DNA of 58,959 nucleotides from a virus: IMG/VR virus record IMGVR_UViG_3300030451_003197, positions 1 to 58,959 of that record; one strand, 5' to 3'. Shown piece by piece: positions 1 to 7,244 of this stretch (position 1 is its first letter; each line of letters starts with the position of its first letter). The notes under the pieces were generated by a model. It saw only the letters and a program-made list of their open reading frames with translations, ran no database searches and was not told where the DNA came from. The position numbers and the translations under genes were made by a program.

Positions 1-297
1 TCTGACAATTTAGATTTGGTCTTTACAATATCATGGGTAGTAGAAAGAGTGCAGTCGGCTGATTTGATTGAAGCGAAAGTTGTAGAAGTTCCATTGAAAG
101 ATATGTCTACAATTCAAGCAAAGGTAGAAGATGTTTTGAGAACACTAGGTAAAGATGTCTCTACTCCTTTGATAGATTGTACATTTGAAGCAATCACTAA
201 CAGTAAATCAGAATGCACCCCCGAGACAATCGGTAAGTTGCGTGAGATGAAAAACTCAAAGAGAGAAGTCTCAGATGAGGAGGATGAAGAAGAATGA
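1..297 (+). CDS. Hypothetical protein, 5' truncated by window edge
   Basis: The reading frame is open to base 1, so the gene probably begins outside the window; a TTG at 16 is the only internal start-like codon near the edge and has no ribosome-binding site. The visible part is about 98 residues and ends in a strongly acidic tail (E/D-rich). The stop overlaps the next start (ATGA), which indicates translational coupling. I do not recognise the family. Confidence 0.6.
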   Translation, partial: SDNLDLVFTISWVVERVQSADLIEAKVVEVPLKDMSTIQAKVEDVLRTLGKDVSTPLIDCTFEAITNSKSECTPETIGKLREMKNSKREVSDEEDEEE

Positions 298-485
298 CGG
301 AAGAAGAAAAAACAGTTGGTGGTAAAACACTAGTAGAATATGATGTTAGAGTTGCAGAGGGAATACTTTGGTGGGATAACTATGTTGCAGAAAGAAACCA
401 CTATTGGAGAAATAAGAATGAAGTTGCCATTGGTTGTGCTTTAGACCCTAAGAATCCCTTAACATCAGAGAGGAGATATGTATGA
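294..485 (+). CDS. Small hypothetical protein (63 aa)
   Basis: The ATG overlaps the upstream stop (ATGA) and its own stop overlaps the next start, so three small genes are chained. It is tryptophan-rich around residues 25-40 (LWW, YW) and charged. No known domain is recognised. The coupling on both sides is the main reason to call it a gene. Confidence 0.6.
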   Translation: MTEEEKTVGGKTLVEYDVRVAEGILWWDNYVAERNHYWRNKNEVAIGCALDPKNPLTSERRYV

Positions 486-601
486 CAGTAGATGTTACAC
501 TAGTAGCCACTAGAGTTTGTACTAAGTGGGAACACAAGTTACCACTAAAGAGTTGTTTAGTTTGCCAAATGAATAAATTGAAACAGGAGGCTAAAAACTA
601 A
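482..601 (+). CDS. Very small Cys-containing protein (39 aa)
   Basis: Starts with an ATG overlapping the upstream stop and ends with TAA at 599-601. It contains one Cys near residue 13 and a C-x2-C pair (CLVC) near residues 25-28, which could be an incomplete zinc site. Function unknown. It is accepted because of start/stop overlap with its neighbour. Confidence 0.5.
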   Translation: MTVDVTLVATRVCTKWEHKLPLKSCLVCQMNKLKQEAKN

Positions 602-764
602 GGCGATAAACCCGTAAGTCCTATATGGCAGGGTATTGCAAAGCAATACCATATGGTTGGAAATTGCTTTGCAATTTAATGAAATGACAACCTTATACCC
701 AATGAAGTACTTGAGAGTGCTTCGGGGGTATGAAGTATCAGCAACACATTGGAGTTGATTTAAT
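602..764. other. Intergenic region carrying hairpin repeat
   Basis: No convincing gene. It holds an inverted repeat with CCATATGG in its loop (635-675) and, just before the next gene, GGAG at 751-754 as a likely ribosome-binding site. Confidence 0.6.
630..675 (-). repeat. CCATATGG hairpin repeat, copy 1
   Basis: Perfect 13-nt inverted repeat: ATTGCAAAGCAAT at 635-647 pairs with ATTGCTTTGCAAT at 663-675. The palindrome CCATATGG (649-656) sits in the loop. Each arm is itself a small palindrome around AAA/TTT. Shares CAAAGC-n-ACCATATGG with copies 2-5. Confidence 0.75.
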
Positions 765-1277
765 ATGAAGAAAGAAAATTGGATAGCAAACACAAATCGA
801 GTTTTGGCTTGGTTAGAGATTGAAGACAGAGGAGAAGCGGCAGAATTGATACAAATGAGTATCACACTTGGTAACAAATCCAAGAGTGAAGAAATGCTCA
901 CAAACTATTGGACTGCTATTAGAAACATTGGAAGTGAATTTGAAGACTTCCCAAAAGCGAGAGTGGGTCAGAACGATGTTCTAGACACACAATCAAGAGT
1001 CCATGCGGATTCTGTTCATCAGAATCTCATGAATGTCTTTGCCACTATTGGTGAGGATGAATTGGTTTTGACTACTGTTCTACCGCACGGTAGGACTGGT
1101 GGTGTATATGACTCAATGCAGTCATTTGCGAAGGTAATTGCTGATAAGGCAGTTAGAGATTTAGTTACCGCTTACAAAGAGAAGCGTTGGACTGGTGAAA
1201 TGAACGGTAATGTACCGGTAGTTGAGCCTAGACCCTTAAACACTAAGACTGAAGACGGAGGGTCTGAAGAAGTCTGA
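765..1277 (+). CDS. Hypothetical protein (170 aa)
   Basis: ATG start preceded by GGAG about ten bases upstream. The product looks soluble and mostly helical, with an acidic C-terminus. It is flanked on both sides by CCATATGG hairpin repeats, the downstream one including a CCCCGAAGGG hairpin followed by six T, a plausible terminator for this gene. I do not recognise the family. An early or host-interaction role would be a guess from its place away from the virion operon. Confidence 0.75.
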   Translation: MKKENWIANTNRVLAWLEIEDRGEAAELIQMSITLGNKSKSEEMLTNYWTAIRNIGSEFEDFPKARVGQNDVLDTQSRVHADSVHQNLMNVFATIGEDELVLTTVLPHGRTGGVYDSMQSFAKVIADKAVRDLVTAYKEKRWTGEMNGNVPVVEPRPLNTKTEDGGSEEV

Positions 1278-1313
1278 TACGGATTACCCCCGTTGCGCCT
1301 TAATTGGCAAGGT

Positions 1314-1365
1314 GGCAAAGCCAACCATATGGTAATAACTTTGAGGTTGCCCCGAAGGGTTTTTT
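1314..1365 (+). repeat. CCATATGG hairpin repeat, copy 2 (inverted) with terminator-like end
   Basis: TGGCAAAGCCA precedes CCATATGG at 1325-1332; CTTTG and then CCCCGAAGGG (1350-1359) and TTTTTT follow. Read on the - strand, it matches the order seen in copies 4 and 5 (CCC..GGGG, CAAAG, CCATATGG), so this copy is inverted. The GGG-T6 end may stop transcription of the upstream + strand gene. Confidence 0.7.
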
Positions 1366-1368
1366 GGA

Positions 1369-1746
1369 TTAATGGAGCCAAACTTGCTTCTCATATCCTC
1401 CTGTGTCTCTATTGAAGTGCATCAAATAGACATTTGTGGTGTGCCAAGCATCCCATTCAGAGATAGCCTTTTTCATTGCAATTAGTGTCGAGGTTAGTGC
1501 TTGAGTTAATCCTGTGACATAAATCTCTAATGTCAAAACCATACCTTGACTTTCTCTCTCGTTTAGGAAAACGCCTTCGATGAAGTTGAAACAATGTCTC
1601 TCCATCGTGGTAAAGTCATTCGGGTCGTTTATCTGATTTGGGAAGATGAATTGAGTCACCTTTTCCCCATCATTGCTTGTTATTTCGTGTCGGCCTTCTA
1701 CTAGTCCTAGTCTTACTATTGACATACCATTGAATACTAAACTCAT
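1369..1746 (-). CDS. Hypothetical protein on opposite strand (125 aa)
   Basis: The only complete - strand gene in the left arm. It has a natural-looking globular composition (N-terminal beta-rich, then helical), which argues that it is not a shadow, and no + strand gene overlaps it. It converges with the 765-1277 gene and diverges from the small gene at 1832, with a CCATATGG repeat in the divergent gap. I do not recognise the family. Confidence 0.65.
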   Translation of the reverse strand: MSLVFNGMSIVRLGLVEGRHEITSNDGEKVTQFIFPNQINDPNDFTTMERHCFNFIEGVFLNERESQGMVLTLEIYVTGLTQALTSTLIAMKKAISEWDAWHTTNVYLMHFNRDTGGYEKQVWLH

Positions 1747-1762
1747 ACTAGTCTGAGTAACT

Positions 1763-1780
1763 CAAAGCGTTACCATATGG
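1763..1780 (-). repeat. CCATATGG repeat, copy 3
   Basis: CAAAGC (1763-1768) followed by TTACCATATGG (palindrome at 1773-1780), then a partial complementary CTTTGCG downstream. It lies between divergent genes and lacks the CCC..GGGG hairpin. Confidence 0.65.
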
Positions 1781-1831
1781 TAGGGAGACTTTGCGTACTA
1801 CCTTATCTATACGATGTTATATTTGGCTTTG

Positions 1832-2005
1832 ATGCAAAAGAGACATTATGAGGCAATTGCCGAAATACTGAAAGACGCAAAAAGCACAATATCAAACGAA
1901 ATAGAATACGGGGAGTTATGCACCCACTTCGCTCTGAACCTACAAGAGCGAAACTCTAACTTCAAACTTCATGTATTCATGGCGCACATATTCGGAGATG
2001 AGTAA
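1832..2005 (+). CDS. Small conserved phage-type protein (57 aa)
   Basis: The pattern HYEAIAEIL near the start and an N-F-(x)n-F ending resemble a very widespread family of 50-60 residue phage and plasmid proteins of unknown function (typical core: H-F-x-x-I-A-x-I-[IL], later F-D-x-x-R-F). By analogy the start at 1832 is preferred; an in-frame ATG at 1814 would add six residues. Neither start has a clear ribosome-binding site. The next gene starts one codon after its stop. Confidence 0.65.
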   Translation: MQKRHYEAIAEILKDAKSTISNEIEYGELCTHFALNLQERNSNFKLHVFMAHIFGDE

Positions 2006-2152
2006 ATGACAACCTACAAAGTAGTGCGATTTTATTTTGAAGGCGGTAATAGAGTAATCAAACGAGGGCTAACACTGGAAGAGGCTCAAAGCCACTGCCG
2101 AGACCCTAAAACTAGCGGCGACGGATGGTTCGACGGCTACACAGAAGAATAA
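2006..2152 (+). CDS. Small conserved phage protein, GLTLEEAQ...GWFDGY family (48 aa)
   Basis: Too short for most gene callers, but the pattern is distinctive: YKVVRFYF at the start, then RGLTLEEAQSHCRDP and GWFDGY near the end. This combination recurs in many actinobacterial and marine phages as a tiny protein of unknown function. ATG directly follows the upstream TAA. Base composition is visibly richer in G+C than the virion genes, consistent with recent transfer. Confidence 0.8.
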   Translation: MTTYKVVRFYFEGGNRVIKRGLTLEEAQSHCRDPKTSGDGWFDGYTEE

Positions 2153-2164
2153 ACGGCTTTGCCG

Positions 2165-2197
2165 CCCTACGGGGTAATCCAAAGCATTACCATATGG
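2165..2197 (-). repeat. CCATATGG hairpin repeat, copy 4
   Basis: Order on the + strand: CCCTACGGGG (2165-2174), CCAAAGC, ATTACCATATGG (palindrome 2190-2197), then CTTTGGAC, which can pair with GTCCAAAG-like sequence before the palindrome. A further CGGCTTTGCCG hairpin lies just upstream at about 2154. Confidence 0.7.
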
Positions 2198-2266
2198 TAG
2201 TATCACTTTGGACTCAGATACATACCCTAATAGGGATATACACTGAGATAGTTGAGGTAATACCTT

Positions 2267-2743
2267 ATGGATAGCATAGAAGTTATTGAGAATGCAAGCA
2301 GTTATTCGTCAATCATATTGCATGTTTGTCGAACAGGAAAGAAGGAACAATACTACACATTGTATGTAGAGGGAGTAACAGTTGGGAAGTACGGTGCAAA
2401 CTACTTCCAAAGATACCAACAGAACCTATCATACAAACTGGAAGTAGCAATGGAGAAAGCAGAAAACAAAAAGCAAGAGTACATTGATAGTAACTTTTGG
2501 CATACTGTTGAAGTCCAATACCATGATTCACCGAGAATGGTGTACAATAGAATGGAAGCATTTGGAACCACATTTACCACTTCAAAAAGTGGCACTACTA
2601 TGTGGGCTAGAGCAACTCCGGAGTTTTGGGAATTGTGGAAGACTAACAAACAGGAGATTAAAGACGCTGGCTTTTGGGTCAAGAAGTTTGATTATGACTG
2701 GCGTGTATTCTGTAAAGTGGAGGCTAAATTCGATTACAGTTGA
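2267..2743 (+). CDS. Hypothetical protein (158 aa)
   Basis: ATG start with GAGGTAAT about eight bases upstream. The product is rich in aromatic residues (Y, F, W) and looks like a compact alpha/beta protein. No motif was recognised. It is the last gene of the left arm and is followed by the fifth CCATATGG repeat, then by the only long non-coding stretch in the window. Confidence 0.75.
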   Translation: MDSIEVIENASSYSSIILHVCRTGKKEQYYTLYVEGVTVGKYGANYFQRYQQNLSYKLEVAMEKAENKKQEYIDSNFWHTVEVQYHDSPRMVYNRMEAFGTTFTTSKSGTTMWARATPEFWELWKTNKQEIKDAGFWVKKFDYDWRVFCKVEAKFDYS

Positions 2744-2769
2744 AGCCAAATTAAAAAACCGTAAGGTTT

Positions 2770-2805
2770 CCCTTCGGGGTTTAAGTGCAAAGCACAACCA
2801 TATGG
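2770..2805 (-). repeat. CCATATGG hairpin repeat, copy 5
   Basis: CCCTTCGGGG (2770-2779), then GTGCAAAGCAC, then CAACCATATGG (palindrome 2798-2805). Same order as copy 4. A second short hairpin, CCGTAAGG, lies immediately upstream, so the unit may act as terminator of the 2267-2743 gene. Confidence 0.7.
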
Positions 2806-2913
2806 CTTTGTTCTAAATTTTTTATTTCATATAATTCAAAGCATAATGCTCGAAGTATAACATTTAATGTCTAATTTGCCCATTATAAATGCCCTAATTA
2901 AGCAACTACTTAC

Positions 2914-2952
2914 TAAGCGTTAAAGTTATATGATTAGCGACTTTACGGCTTA
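2914..2952. repeat. Imperfect inverted repeat in non-coding region
   Basis: TAAGCGTTAAAGT (2914-2926) and ACTTTACGGCTTA (2940-2952) are complementary except at two adjacent positions. It lies upstream of the virion operon and could be an operator or RNA hairpin. Confidence 0.5.
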
Positions 2953-3179
2953 CTATTACGGACTTTGCGTAGACAAAACAACCAAATACTAGGTAATATT
3001 AAATGAATTATAATCCTACATTATACTATAAACTAACAAATAAAAGAACATTTTAACTTAAACATCAATTAAAACGGGGCGAAATTATAATGATTAAAGC
3101 ACAAACCTTTGAAGTTTATACTTTAATGCTGGGAATACAAAGCATAAAAATTAAAGCCGGACGCAAGTGCCAAATAAAT

Positions 3180-3205
3180 TCCGCCACATTTTTTGAGAAA
3201 TTTTA
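3180..3205 (+). promoter_or_regulatory. Leader repeat TCCGCC-CA-T6-GAGAAATT, copy A
   Basis: TCCGCCACA, a T tract, then GAGAAATTTTAA immediately precede the GGTGAT ribosome-binding site of the first tagged gene. A closely similar block occurs at 4035-4062 before another tagged gene. Role unknown; transcript start, processing or terminator/restart site are possible. Confidence 0.45.
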
Positions 3206-3215
3206 AGGTGATAGC

Positions 3216-3515
3216 ATGACATGGAAAGATATACTAAAGGAAATTTATCCTAAAGGAGAAGAACCAAGAGGGTATAAAAGAAGTCAAGAATTGAAAAGAA
3301 TGGCCTATAAAATTATGAAAGATAGGTATGGGGAAAAGGAGTTTAGATTAACAAGCCCAAGAAAGCATAGTCCAAAAATGAGAGGGGAATATGAGTATTT
3401 GATTGAATTATTGAGAGGCGGTATGTCACCTGCTATGGCGGCTAAACAACCCTATGTTCCTAAACCACGCACACCTATTGAGGAAGATGATGCAGGAGAA
3501 GGATGGGAAAGGTGA
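3216..3515 (+). CDS. W-tagged small protein (99 aa)
   Basis: Begins MTWKDILKE, the clearest example of the N-terminal tag. GGTGAT lies six bases upstream. After the tag comes a charged segment with EEPRGYKR, a helical middle and an acidic end. EEPRG plus a KR-x-x-EL pattern recurs right after the tag of the protein at 5672, so the two are likely related. No enzyme motif. First gene of the virion operon; inferred to be a virion-internal protein. Confidence 0.8.
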   Translation: MTWKDILKEIYPKGEEPRGYKRSQELKRMAYKIMKDRYGEKEFRLTSPRKHSPKMRGEYEYLIELLRGGMSPAMAAKQPYVPKPRTPIEEDDAGEGWER

Positions 3516-3519
3516 TATT

Positions 3520-3804
3520 ATGACATGGAAAAATAATATTAGAAAAGCACAAAGGGTGTATGTTGTAGTAAAAAGAGGGCCATACTATAGTCCTAAAGAC
3601 TTAGATTTGTATGTTTTTGATGATGAAGAAAAGGCAGAAGAAAGATTGAAAAAAATAACTTCATATAATGAAGATGGTAGTATAGATGACGGTAGTGGAG
3701 CGAGGACTAGAGGAGAGGCGTATATTTTTGAAACTAATATGAATGCTGATTTCTCAGACTCACCTAGATTACTAACGCCAATTCCACGAAAGAAGGATGA
3801 TTAA
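3520..3804 (+). CDS. W-tagged small protein (94 aa)
   Basis: Start set at the ATG giving MTWKNNIRKA, preceded by AGGTGATATT; an upstream in-frame ATG at 3454 would run through the preceding gene and is rejected. After the tag the protein shows a short beta strand (VYVVVKR), an acidic helix and a probable second strand (AYIFE). Function unknown. Confidence 0.75.
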   Translation: MTWKNNIRKAQRVYVVVKRGPYYSPKDLDLYVFDDEEKAEERLKKITSYNEDGSIDDGSGARTRGEAYIFETNMNADFSDSPRLLTPIPRKKDD

Positions 3805-3805
3805 C

Positions 3806-4027
3806 ATGACATGGAAAAACGAGATAAGAAAAGAAGATGAAGACGACTACGACTATAGAAACTACAACCCAACAGACAGTGTTGAAAGTATGGTTGAAAC
3901 AATACAAGACTTGTGCGAGCAAATTGATTATGAGTCTGAGGGCAGTAATGCGCTTGAAAAGCCCAAAATGTTGGCATATTGTATTGATAAGTTAAACGAT
4001 ATTTTAGAACGCATACGAGGCTACTGA
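3806..4027 (+). CDS. W-tagged small acidic protein (73 aa)
   Basis: Begins MTWKNEIRKED, followed by a run of D, E and Y and then a helical region with two Cys. Starts directly after the previous stop (TAAC-ATG). The longer frame beginning at 3797 overlaps the upstream gene and is rejected. Its tag tail resembles that at 22136 (K-E-D-D/E). Confidence 0.7.
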   Translation: MTWKNEIRKEDEDDYDYRNYNPTDSVESMVETIQDLCEQIDYESEGSNALEKPKMLAYCIDKLNDILERIRGY

Positions 4028-4034
4028 AAAAAAA

Positions 4035-4062
4035 TCCGCCGCAATTTTTTTTGGAGAAATTA
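4035..4062 (+). promoter_or_regulatory. Leader repeat TCCGCC-CA-T8-GAGAAATT, copy B
   Basis: Second copy of the block at 3180-3205, here with an A8 tract before it and T8 inside, directly upstream of the 429-residue tagged protein. The A/T tracts could end the upstream transcript or slip. Confidence 0.45.
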
Positions 4063-4064
4063 AT

Positions 4065-5354
4065 ATGTCATGGAAAGTAATATTGAAAGCAGATAGACAA
4101 TTAATAGATATGGAATATATTAGTGAGGTATTCGGTAATTATATCACCCATCATGTAGCAAGCACATTAGGTGCAAGATTATCGCTATATGGTAGAACAA
4201 ATGGCCCACTTATTGTTAGGGAAACTGATGATAGTTATGCAGATACTTTCCGTGACGAACAACTTCAAAGCATACTAAATGATTTTACTTTGGAAATATC
4301 TTCTTATGGTGATGCTAAGATAGATAACAAATCTTTCAGTGGTAGTTTTGAAGGCAAGTTTGTATTAGGTGATAGGAGTAGTCCTGTTCTAGAAAAGCAC
4401 CATGAGTTGATAGAGAAAATACCCTTTGATGTAACTTATTCCGGTGAATGGGCTAAACCATATCAAGTGGCAAAGTTGAGTAAAAATCAAGGCGTTAGGA
4501 ATTTCAAGATACAGACTAGTAATATGTTAGAAGGTCTGCAAAAAGTAGCGGCAATTCCAATTAAAGATACAGAAGAAGATGGGTCTTTTGAGATAGAAGT
4601 AAGTGATAATGCTCGAAGAACATACAGTAGTCTTAAATTTGGATTTAATTCCTTTAGAGATATGATGAGGTCTTTTGAATTTGGTGAAGACGAAGTTGTA
4701 TTGGGAGATTTGAGAGGTGGGGCGCATAATGACCCTAACTTTGGAAGAGGAAGAGAAGATAAAAGGTATTTCCCTACTGACTATTCGCCTCTTATGCAAG
4801 ATAAGGATAGAGCAACTGATAAGAGTAAAGGACAAGCGTGGAGAAGCGTTTTGTATTCCGGTAAAAAGGGAGATACAGAAAAAAGGTATAAACAGTATAT
4901 AGAAATTCTAGGTGGTAGGCCTCCAAGTGTAAGAGAATTGGCGGTAATGCAATCGGGAGAAAGGACTCCAACATTAGAGGATGTCTATATTGATGATGAA
5001 GTGCTGACCGAAGAACAATTTGATAAGGTGCTGGCGAAAGTTGGAATTACTAAACAGGATTTGAAAACCTACAAACTATATGAGGGCGGAGAAGCCTTTG
5101 AGTTAAACTTACTTTTAGATATGGGATTCGGTGAAATATACGCTTACATTAGTGACGAAGGCGGAGAAATAATGGTAGAGGGTAACTTTACGCCGATTCC
5201 ATTGAACGAATATCTTGAATTGGATGATTCTGAATACAGAAAGGTAAATGAGAAATTAAAGGATATTAAACAGATACTGCCTAGCAGTAAAGGAAATGGC
5301 TTTATGAAACTTCTAAGGATGGCAAACTCGGTAAAAGAACTAAAACGAGAGTGA
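4065..5354 (+). CDS. W-tagged large hypothetical protein (429 aa)
   Basis: The largest protein carrying the tag (MSWKVILKADR). A GGAG lies upstream within the leader repeat. The body has no recognised domain: the first ~200 residues look like alternating strands and helices, the middle (~230-290) is basic and glycine-rich, and the C-terminus is acidic with helices. If the tag loads proteins into the prohead, this would be a major internal protein. An enzymatic role cannot be excluded. Confidence 0.75.
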   Translation: MSWKVILKADRQLIDMEYISEVFGNYITHHVASTLGARLSLYGRTNGPLIVRETDDSYADTFRDEQLQSILNDFTLEISSYGDAKIDNKSFSGSFEGKFVLGDRSSPVLEKHHELIEKIPFDVTYSGEWAKPYQVAKLSKNQGVRNFKIQTSNMLEGLQKVAAIPIKDTEEDGSFEIEVSDNARRTYSSLKFGFNSFRDMMRSFEFGEDEVVLGDLRGGAHNDPNFGRGREDKRYFPTDYSPLMQDKDRATDKSKGQAWRSVLYSGKKGDTEKRYKQYIEILGGRPPSVRELAVMQSGERTPTLEDVYIDDEVLTEEQFDKVLAKVGITKQDLKTYKLYEGGEAFELNLLLDMGFGEIYAYISDEGGEIMVEGNFTPIPLNEYLELDDSEYRKVNEKLKDIKQILPSSKGNGFMKLLRMANSVKELKRE

Positions 5355-5360
5355 TTTAAT

Positions 5361-5675
5361 ATGGCTTCAAAATTGAAAGTTAGTCAAGATACTGCCGACA
5401 AAGCATTTGCTAAAATGCCGTTGGATGATGTATTTGATTTAGACTATGCAATTTACAAAGAATATTTTGAGGCATTACAATCCAAAGAAACTAATCCTAG
5501 AATTAGGTCTGCTTTAACTAGAGACTTTAATCAGAATAAAGGTAGGATTTCTAATAAAATTAGACGCACTTTCAAAGGTGCGGCACAAAGAGCAGGATAT
5601 AGAGTTAGGCTAGATGGTAGATTTGACAAAACTTTAGGTTCGGCTATGGATGTACTAAGGAGGAAAAAAGAATGA
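5361..5675 (+). CDS. Small basic protein without tag (104 aa)
   Basis: ATG with GTGATT upstream. The N-terminal half is helical and mildly acidic. The C-terminal half is strongly basic (many R and K; RISNKIRRTFKGAAQRAGYR-like), suggesting nucleic-acid contact. Its stop overlaps the next start (ATGA). It lacks the W tag although it sits among tagged genes. Confidence 0.7.
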   Translation: MASKLKVSQDTADKAFAKMPLDDVFDLDYAIYKEYFEALQSKETNPRIRSALTRDFNQNKGRISNKIRRTFKGAAQRAGYRVRLDGRFDKTLGSAMDVLRRKKE

Positions 5676-5986
5676 CATGGGATTATTATAACATAGAAAA
5701 AGAAGAACCTAGAGGAAAGCATAAGCGTATGGGAGAATTATTGGGCGGTATGGGTATGAGAATTACTATTGATGCTCTTGCCGGAAAAGAACAACTTTAC
5801 CGAAGACTGAAAAGTGACGAGGCAAAAAGTTTGGCTAATTTTTTACAGGAGGCTAGAAATACCGCATTAGAATTAATGACTAAAATTAATGATGCAAATA
5901 GATATTATGAAGAAAATAAAGATGTGATTGATTCAGATTACAACAAAAATGCCCCTTTCCCACATGATAGAAAAAAAAGTGATTGA
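5672..5986 (+). CDS. W-tagged protein, MTWDYYNI subclass (104 aa)
   Basis: Begins MTWDYYNIEKEE, one of four proteins with the D-[YF]-Y variant. The residues EEPRG-KR-x-GEL after the tag match the layout of the protein at 3216, which ties this variant to the main tag class. The rest is a helical hairpin. Coupled to the upstream gene by ATGA. Confidence 0.75.
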   Translation: MTWDYYNIEKEEPRGKHKRMGELLGGMGMRITIDALAGKEQLYRRLKSDEAKSLANFLQEARNTALELMTKINDANRYYEENKDVIDSDYNKNAPFPHDRKKSD

Positions 5987-5987
5987 T

Positions 5988-6095
5988 ATGACAAGATGCA
6001 CCTTACTCGATACTTGGTTTGATGCTAAGTCTAAGGAATTAGATAAGGCAGAAAAAGAAAAGAAAAAGGATTTGATTACAGGTGAGAAGAAATGA
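5988..6095 (+). CDS. Very small Lys/Glu-rich protein (35 aa)
   Basis: Small ORF fitting exactly between two tagged genes: GTGATTGAT precedes the ATG, and its stop overlaps the following ATG. The first 15 residues (with TLLDTWF) are followed by a K/E-rich helix. Support is positional; function unknown. Confidence 0.5.
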   Translation: MTRCTLLDTWFDAKSKELDKAEKEKKKDLITGEKK

Positions 6096-6304
6096 CTTGG
6101 CAAGATATAATGAAAAAGAAAAAGGGTACACCTTTTCCTAAAAAAATATACAAGAATGGCAAAACCTATGATTATGTCAGTCAGAAAAAAGGTAGAGGTA
6201 CTTATAGAGTAAATAAAAGATTTAGGTTAAATTATCCTAATAGAGATAAGTCCAAAGATATAGTCAAAGTTTGGAAAGAAGATGCTCTTAGAATGGCAAG
6301 GTGA
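6092..6304 (+). CDS. W-tagged small basic protein (70 aa)
   Basis: Begins MTWQDIMKKKK, overlapping the upstream stop. The body is strongly basic with several Y and strand-forming residues (YDYVS, TYRVNKR), giving the look of a small nucleic-acid-binding barrel or hairpin. No named family recognised. Confidence 0.75.
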   Translation: MTWQDIMKKKKGTPFPKKIYKNGKTYDYVSQKKGRGTYRVNKRFRLNYPNRDKSKDIVKVWKEDALRMAR

Positions 6305-6308
6305 TTAA

Positions 6309-6662
6309 ATGAATTGGCAAAACATATTGAAAAGGGAAGCGTATCAACCTAAGAGCGCAACAAGGTTAGCAATTATTTACCTTGAAGATGAATTAAACAA
6401 TACTTATGATGGTGCTTTTGCAGGTAGGGGTTTTATACGACATGCACTAGAATTAATCGCTGATGCTATGAAAGAAGGTAAATCTGATGAAGAAATTAGA
6501 AACCTGTTAAATGAAAAAATACCGGATAGATTAGAAAGAGATAGGGTCTTCCTAGAAAGACTTGAATCACATGGATTTAATTTCAAAGATATTAATTTCT
6601 CAGAAGTAATTAAAGAGTCTTTAGACCCCGAAATAGAATACTTATCACATTTGAGGGGATAA
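6309..6662 (+). CDS. W-tagged helical protein, paralogue of next gene (117 aa)
   Basis: Begins MNWQNILKRE. All-helical appearance. The segment EGKSDEEI at about residues 57-64, followed by L-x-x-x-I-P, recurs in the next gene as EGKSDKEI followed by ILPEL, with a F-x-F...I segment in both. The pair therefore looks like a tandem duplication. Confidence 0.75.
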   Translation: MNWQNILKREAYQPKSATRLAIIYLEDELNNTYDGAFAGRGFIRHALELIADAMKEGKSDEEIRNLLNEKIPDRLERDRVFLERLESHGFNFKDINFSEVIKESLDPEIEYLSHLRG

Positions 6663-6664
6663 TT

Positions 6665-6988
6665 ATGAATTGGTTCGGTCTTTTGAAGATAGACCCAAAG
6701 GCTACTTCTATAATTTATACTTTACTTACATCGGGCAATCAAGCAAGCAAGGCTTTTTTATCCCCAATTGTAGACATTTCAGTACAAAAAATCATGGAAG
6801 GTAAAAGCGATAAAGAAATTGTAAATAATATGGTGAATTTTATTTTACCGGAATTAGTTGCTACTTTCGACCCAGTAATGGATGCTTCTGAAAGATTCGA
6901 TTTTGCCATTTCTCATATTGATTATGAAAAACTAAGACCCGCAATATTGAACATTATTCAACAGATAAGACAACAGGTGGAACAATGA
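6665..6988 (+). CDS. W-tagged helical protein, paralogue of previous gene (107 aa)
   Basis: Begins MNWFGLLKID; tag position 4 is F rather than a charged residue. Shares EGKSD[EK]EI and the downstream helix pattern with the upstream protein. Stop overlaps the next ATG (ATGA). Confidence 0.75.
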   Translation: MNWFGLLKIDPKATSIIYTLLTSGNQASKAFLSPIVDISVQKIMEGKSDKEIVNNMVNFILPELVATFDPVMDASERFDFAISHIDYEKLRPAILNIIQQIRQQVEQ

Positions 6989-7233
6989 AGTGGCAAGAAA
7001 TTGTTAAACAATATACCGATTCTCTAGGTAAGTCTAGTATTAGAGAAGTCACTAATGCTATTACTAGTATTAGAGATGTTCTTCCCGATATAGAAGAACA
7101 TGTTAGAAAATACACAGATGGGGATTCTCCGGACTTGGAAACGCTAGTAAAAGACCTTGAAGAGTTTTCAAATAGTGCAAATATTTTAGTTAGAGCAGGA
7201 CAAAAGATGGCTAGAAGTCTAAAAGATTCATAA
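6985..7233 (+). CDS. W-tagged helical protein (82 aa)
   Basis: Begins MKWQEIVKQY, overlapping the upstream stop. The remainder reads as amphipathic helices with no Cys or Gly-rich parts, compatible with a small helical bundle. Function unknown. Confidence 0.75.
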   Translation: MKWQEIVKQYTDSLGKSSIREVTNAITSIRDVLPDIEEHVRKYTDGDSPDLETLVKDLEEFSNSANILVRAGQKMARSLKDS

Positions 7234-7244
7234 GGGGTAGGTTT

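Larger units (their letters stand above)
2744..3215. promoter_or_regulatory. Long non-coding region before the virion operon
   Basis: About 470 bases with no credible gene, strongly AT-rich. It contains CCATATGG repeat copy 5, an 11-of-13 imperfect inverted repeat at 2914-2952, and a TCCGCC leader motif immediately upstream of the first virion-operon gene. Several TTTAAA/TATA-like stretches occur near 3010-3070 but none is distinctive enough to assign. As the only long gap before roughly 50 kb of same-strand genes, it probably holds the main late promoter. Confidence 0.5.

Noticed and set aside
2313-2816. Overlapping open frames on both strands over the 2267-2743 gene
   Set aside because: Mutually exclusive shadows with poor starts. 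The 158-residue + strand frame has the ribosome-binding site and natural composition.
4717-4974. Short frames on both strands within the 429-residue tagged protein gene
   Set aside because: No ribosome-binding sites, and the long frame is continuous through them.
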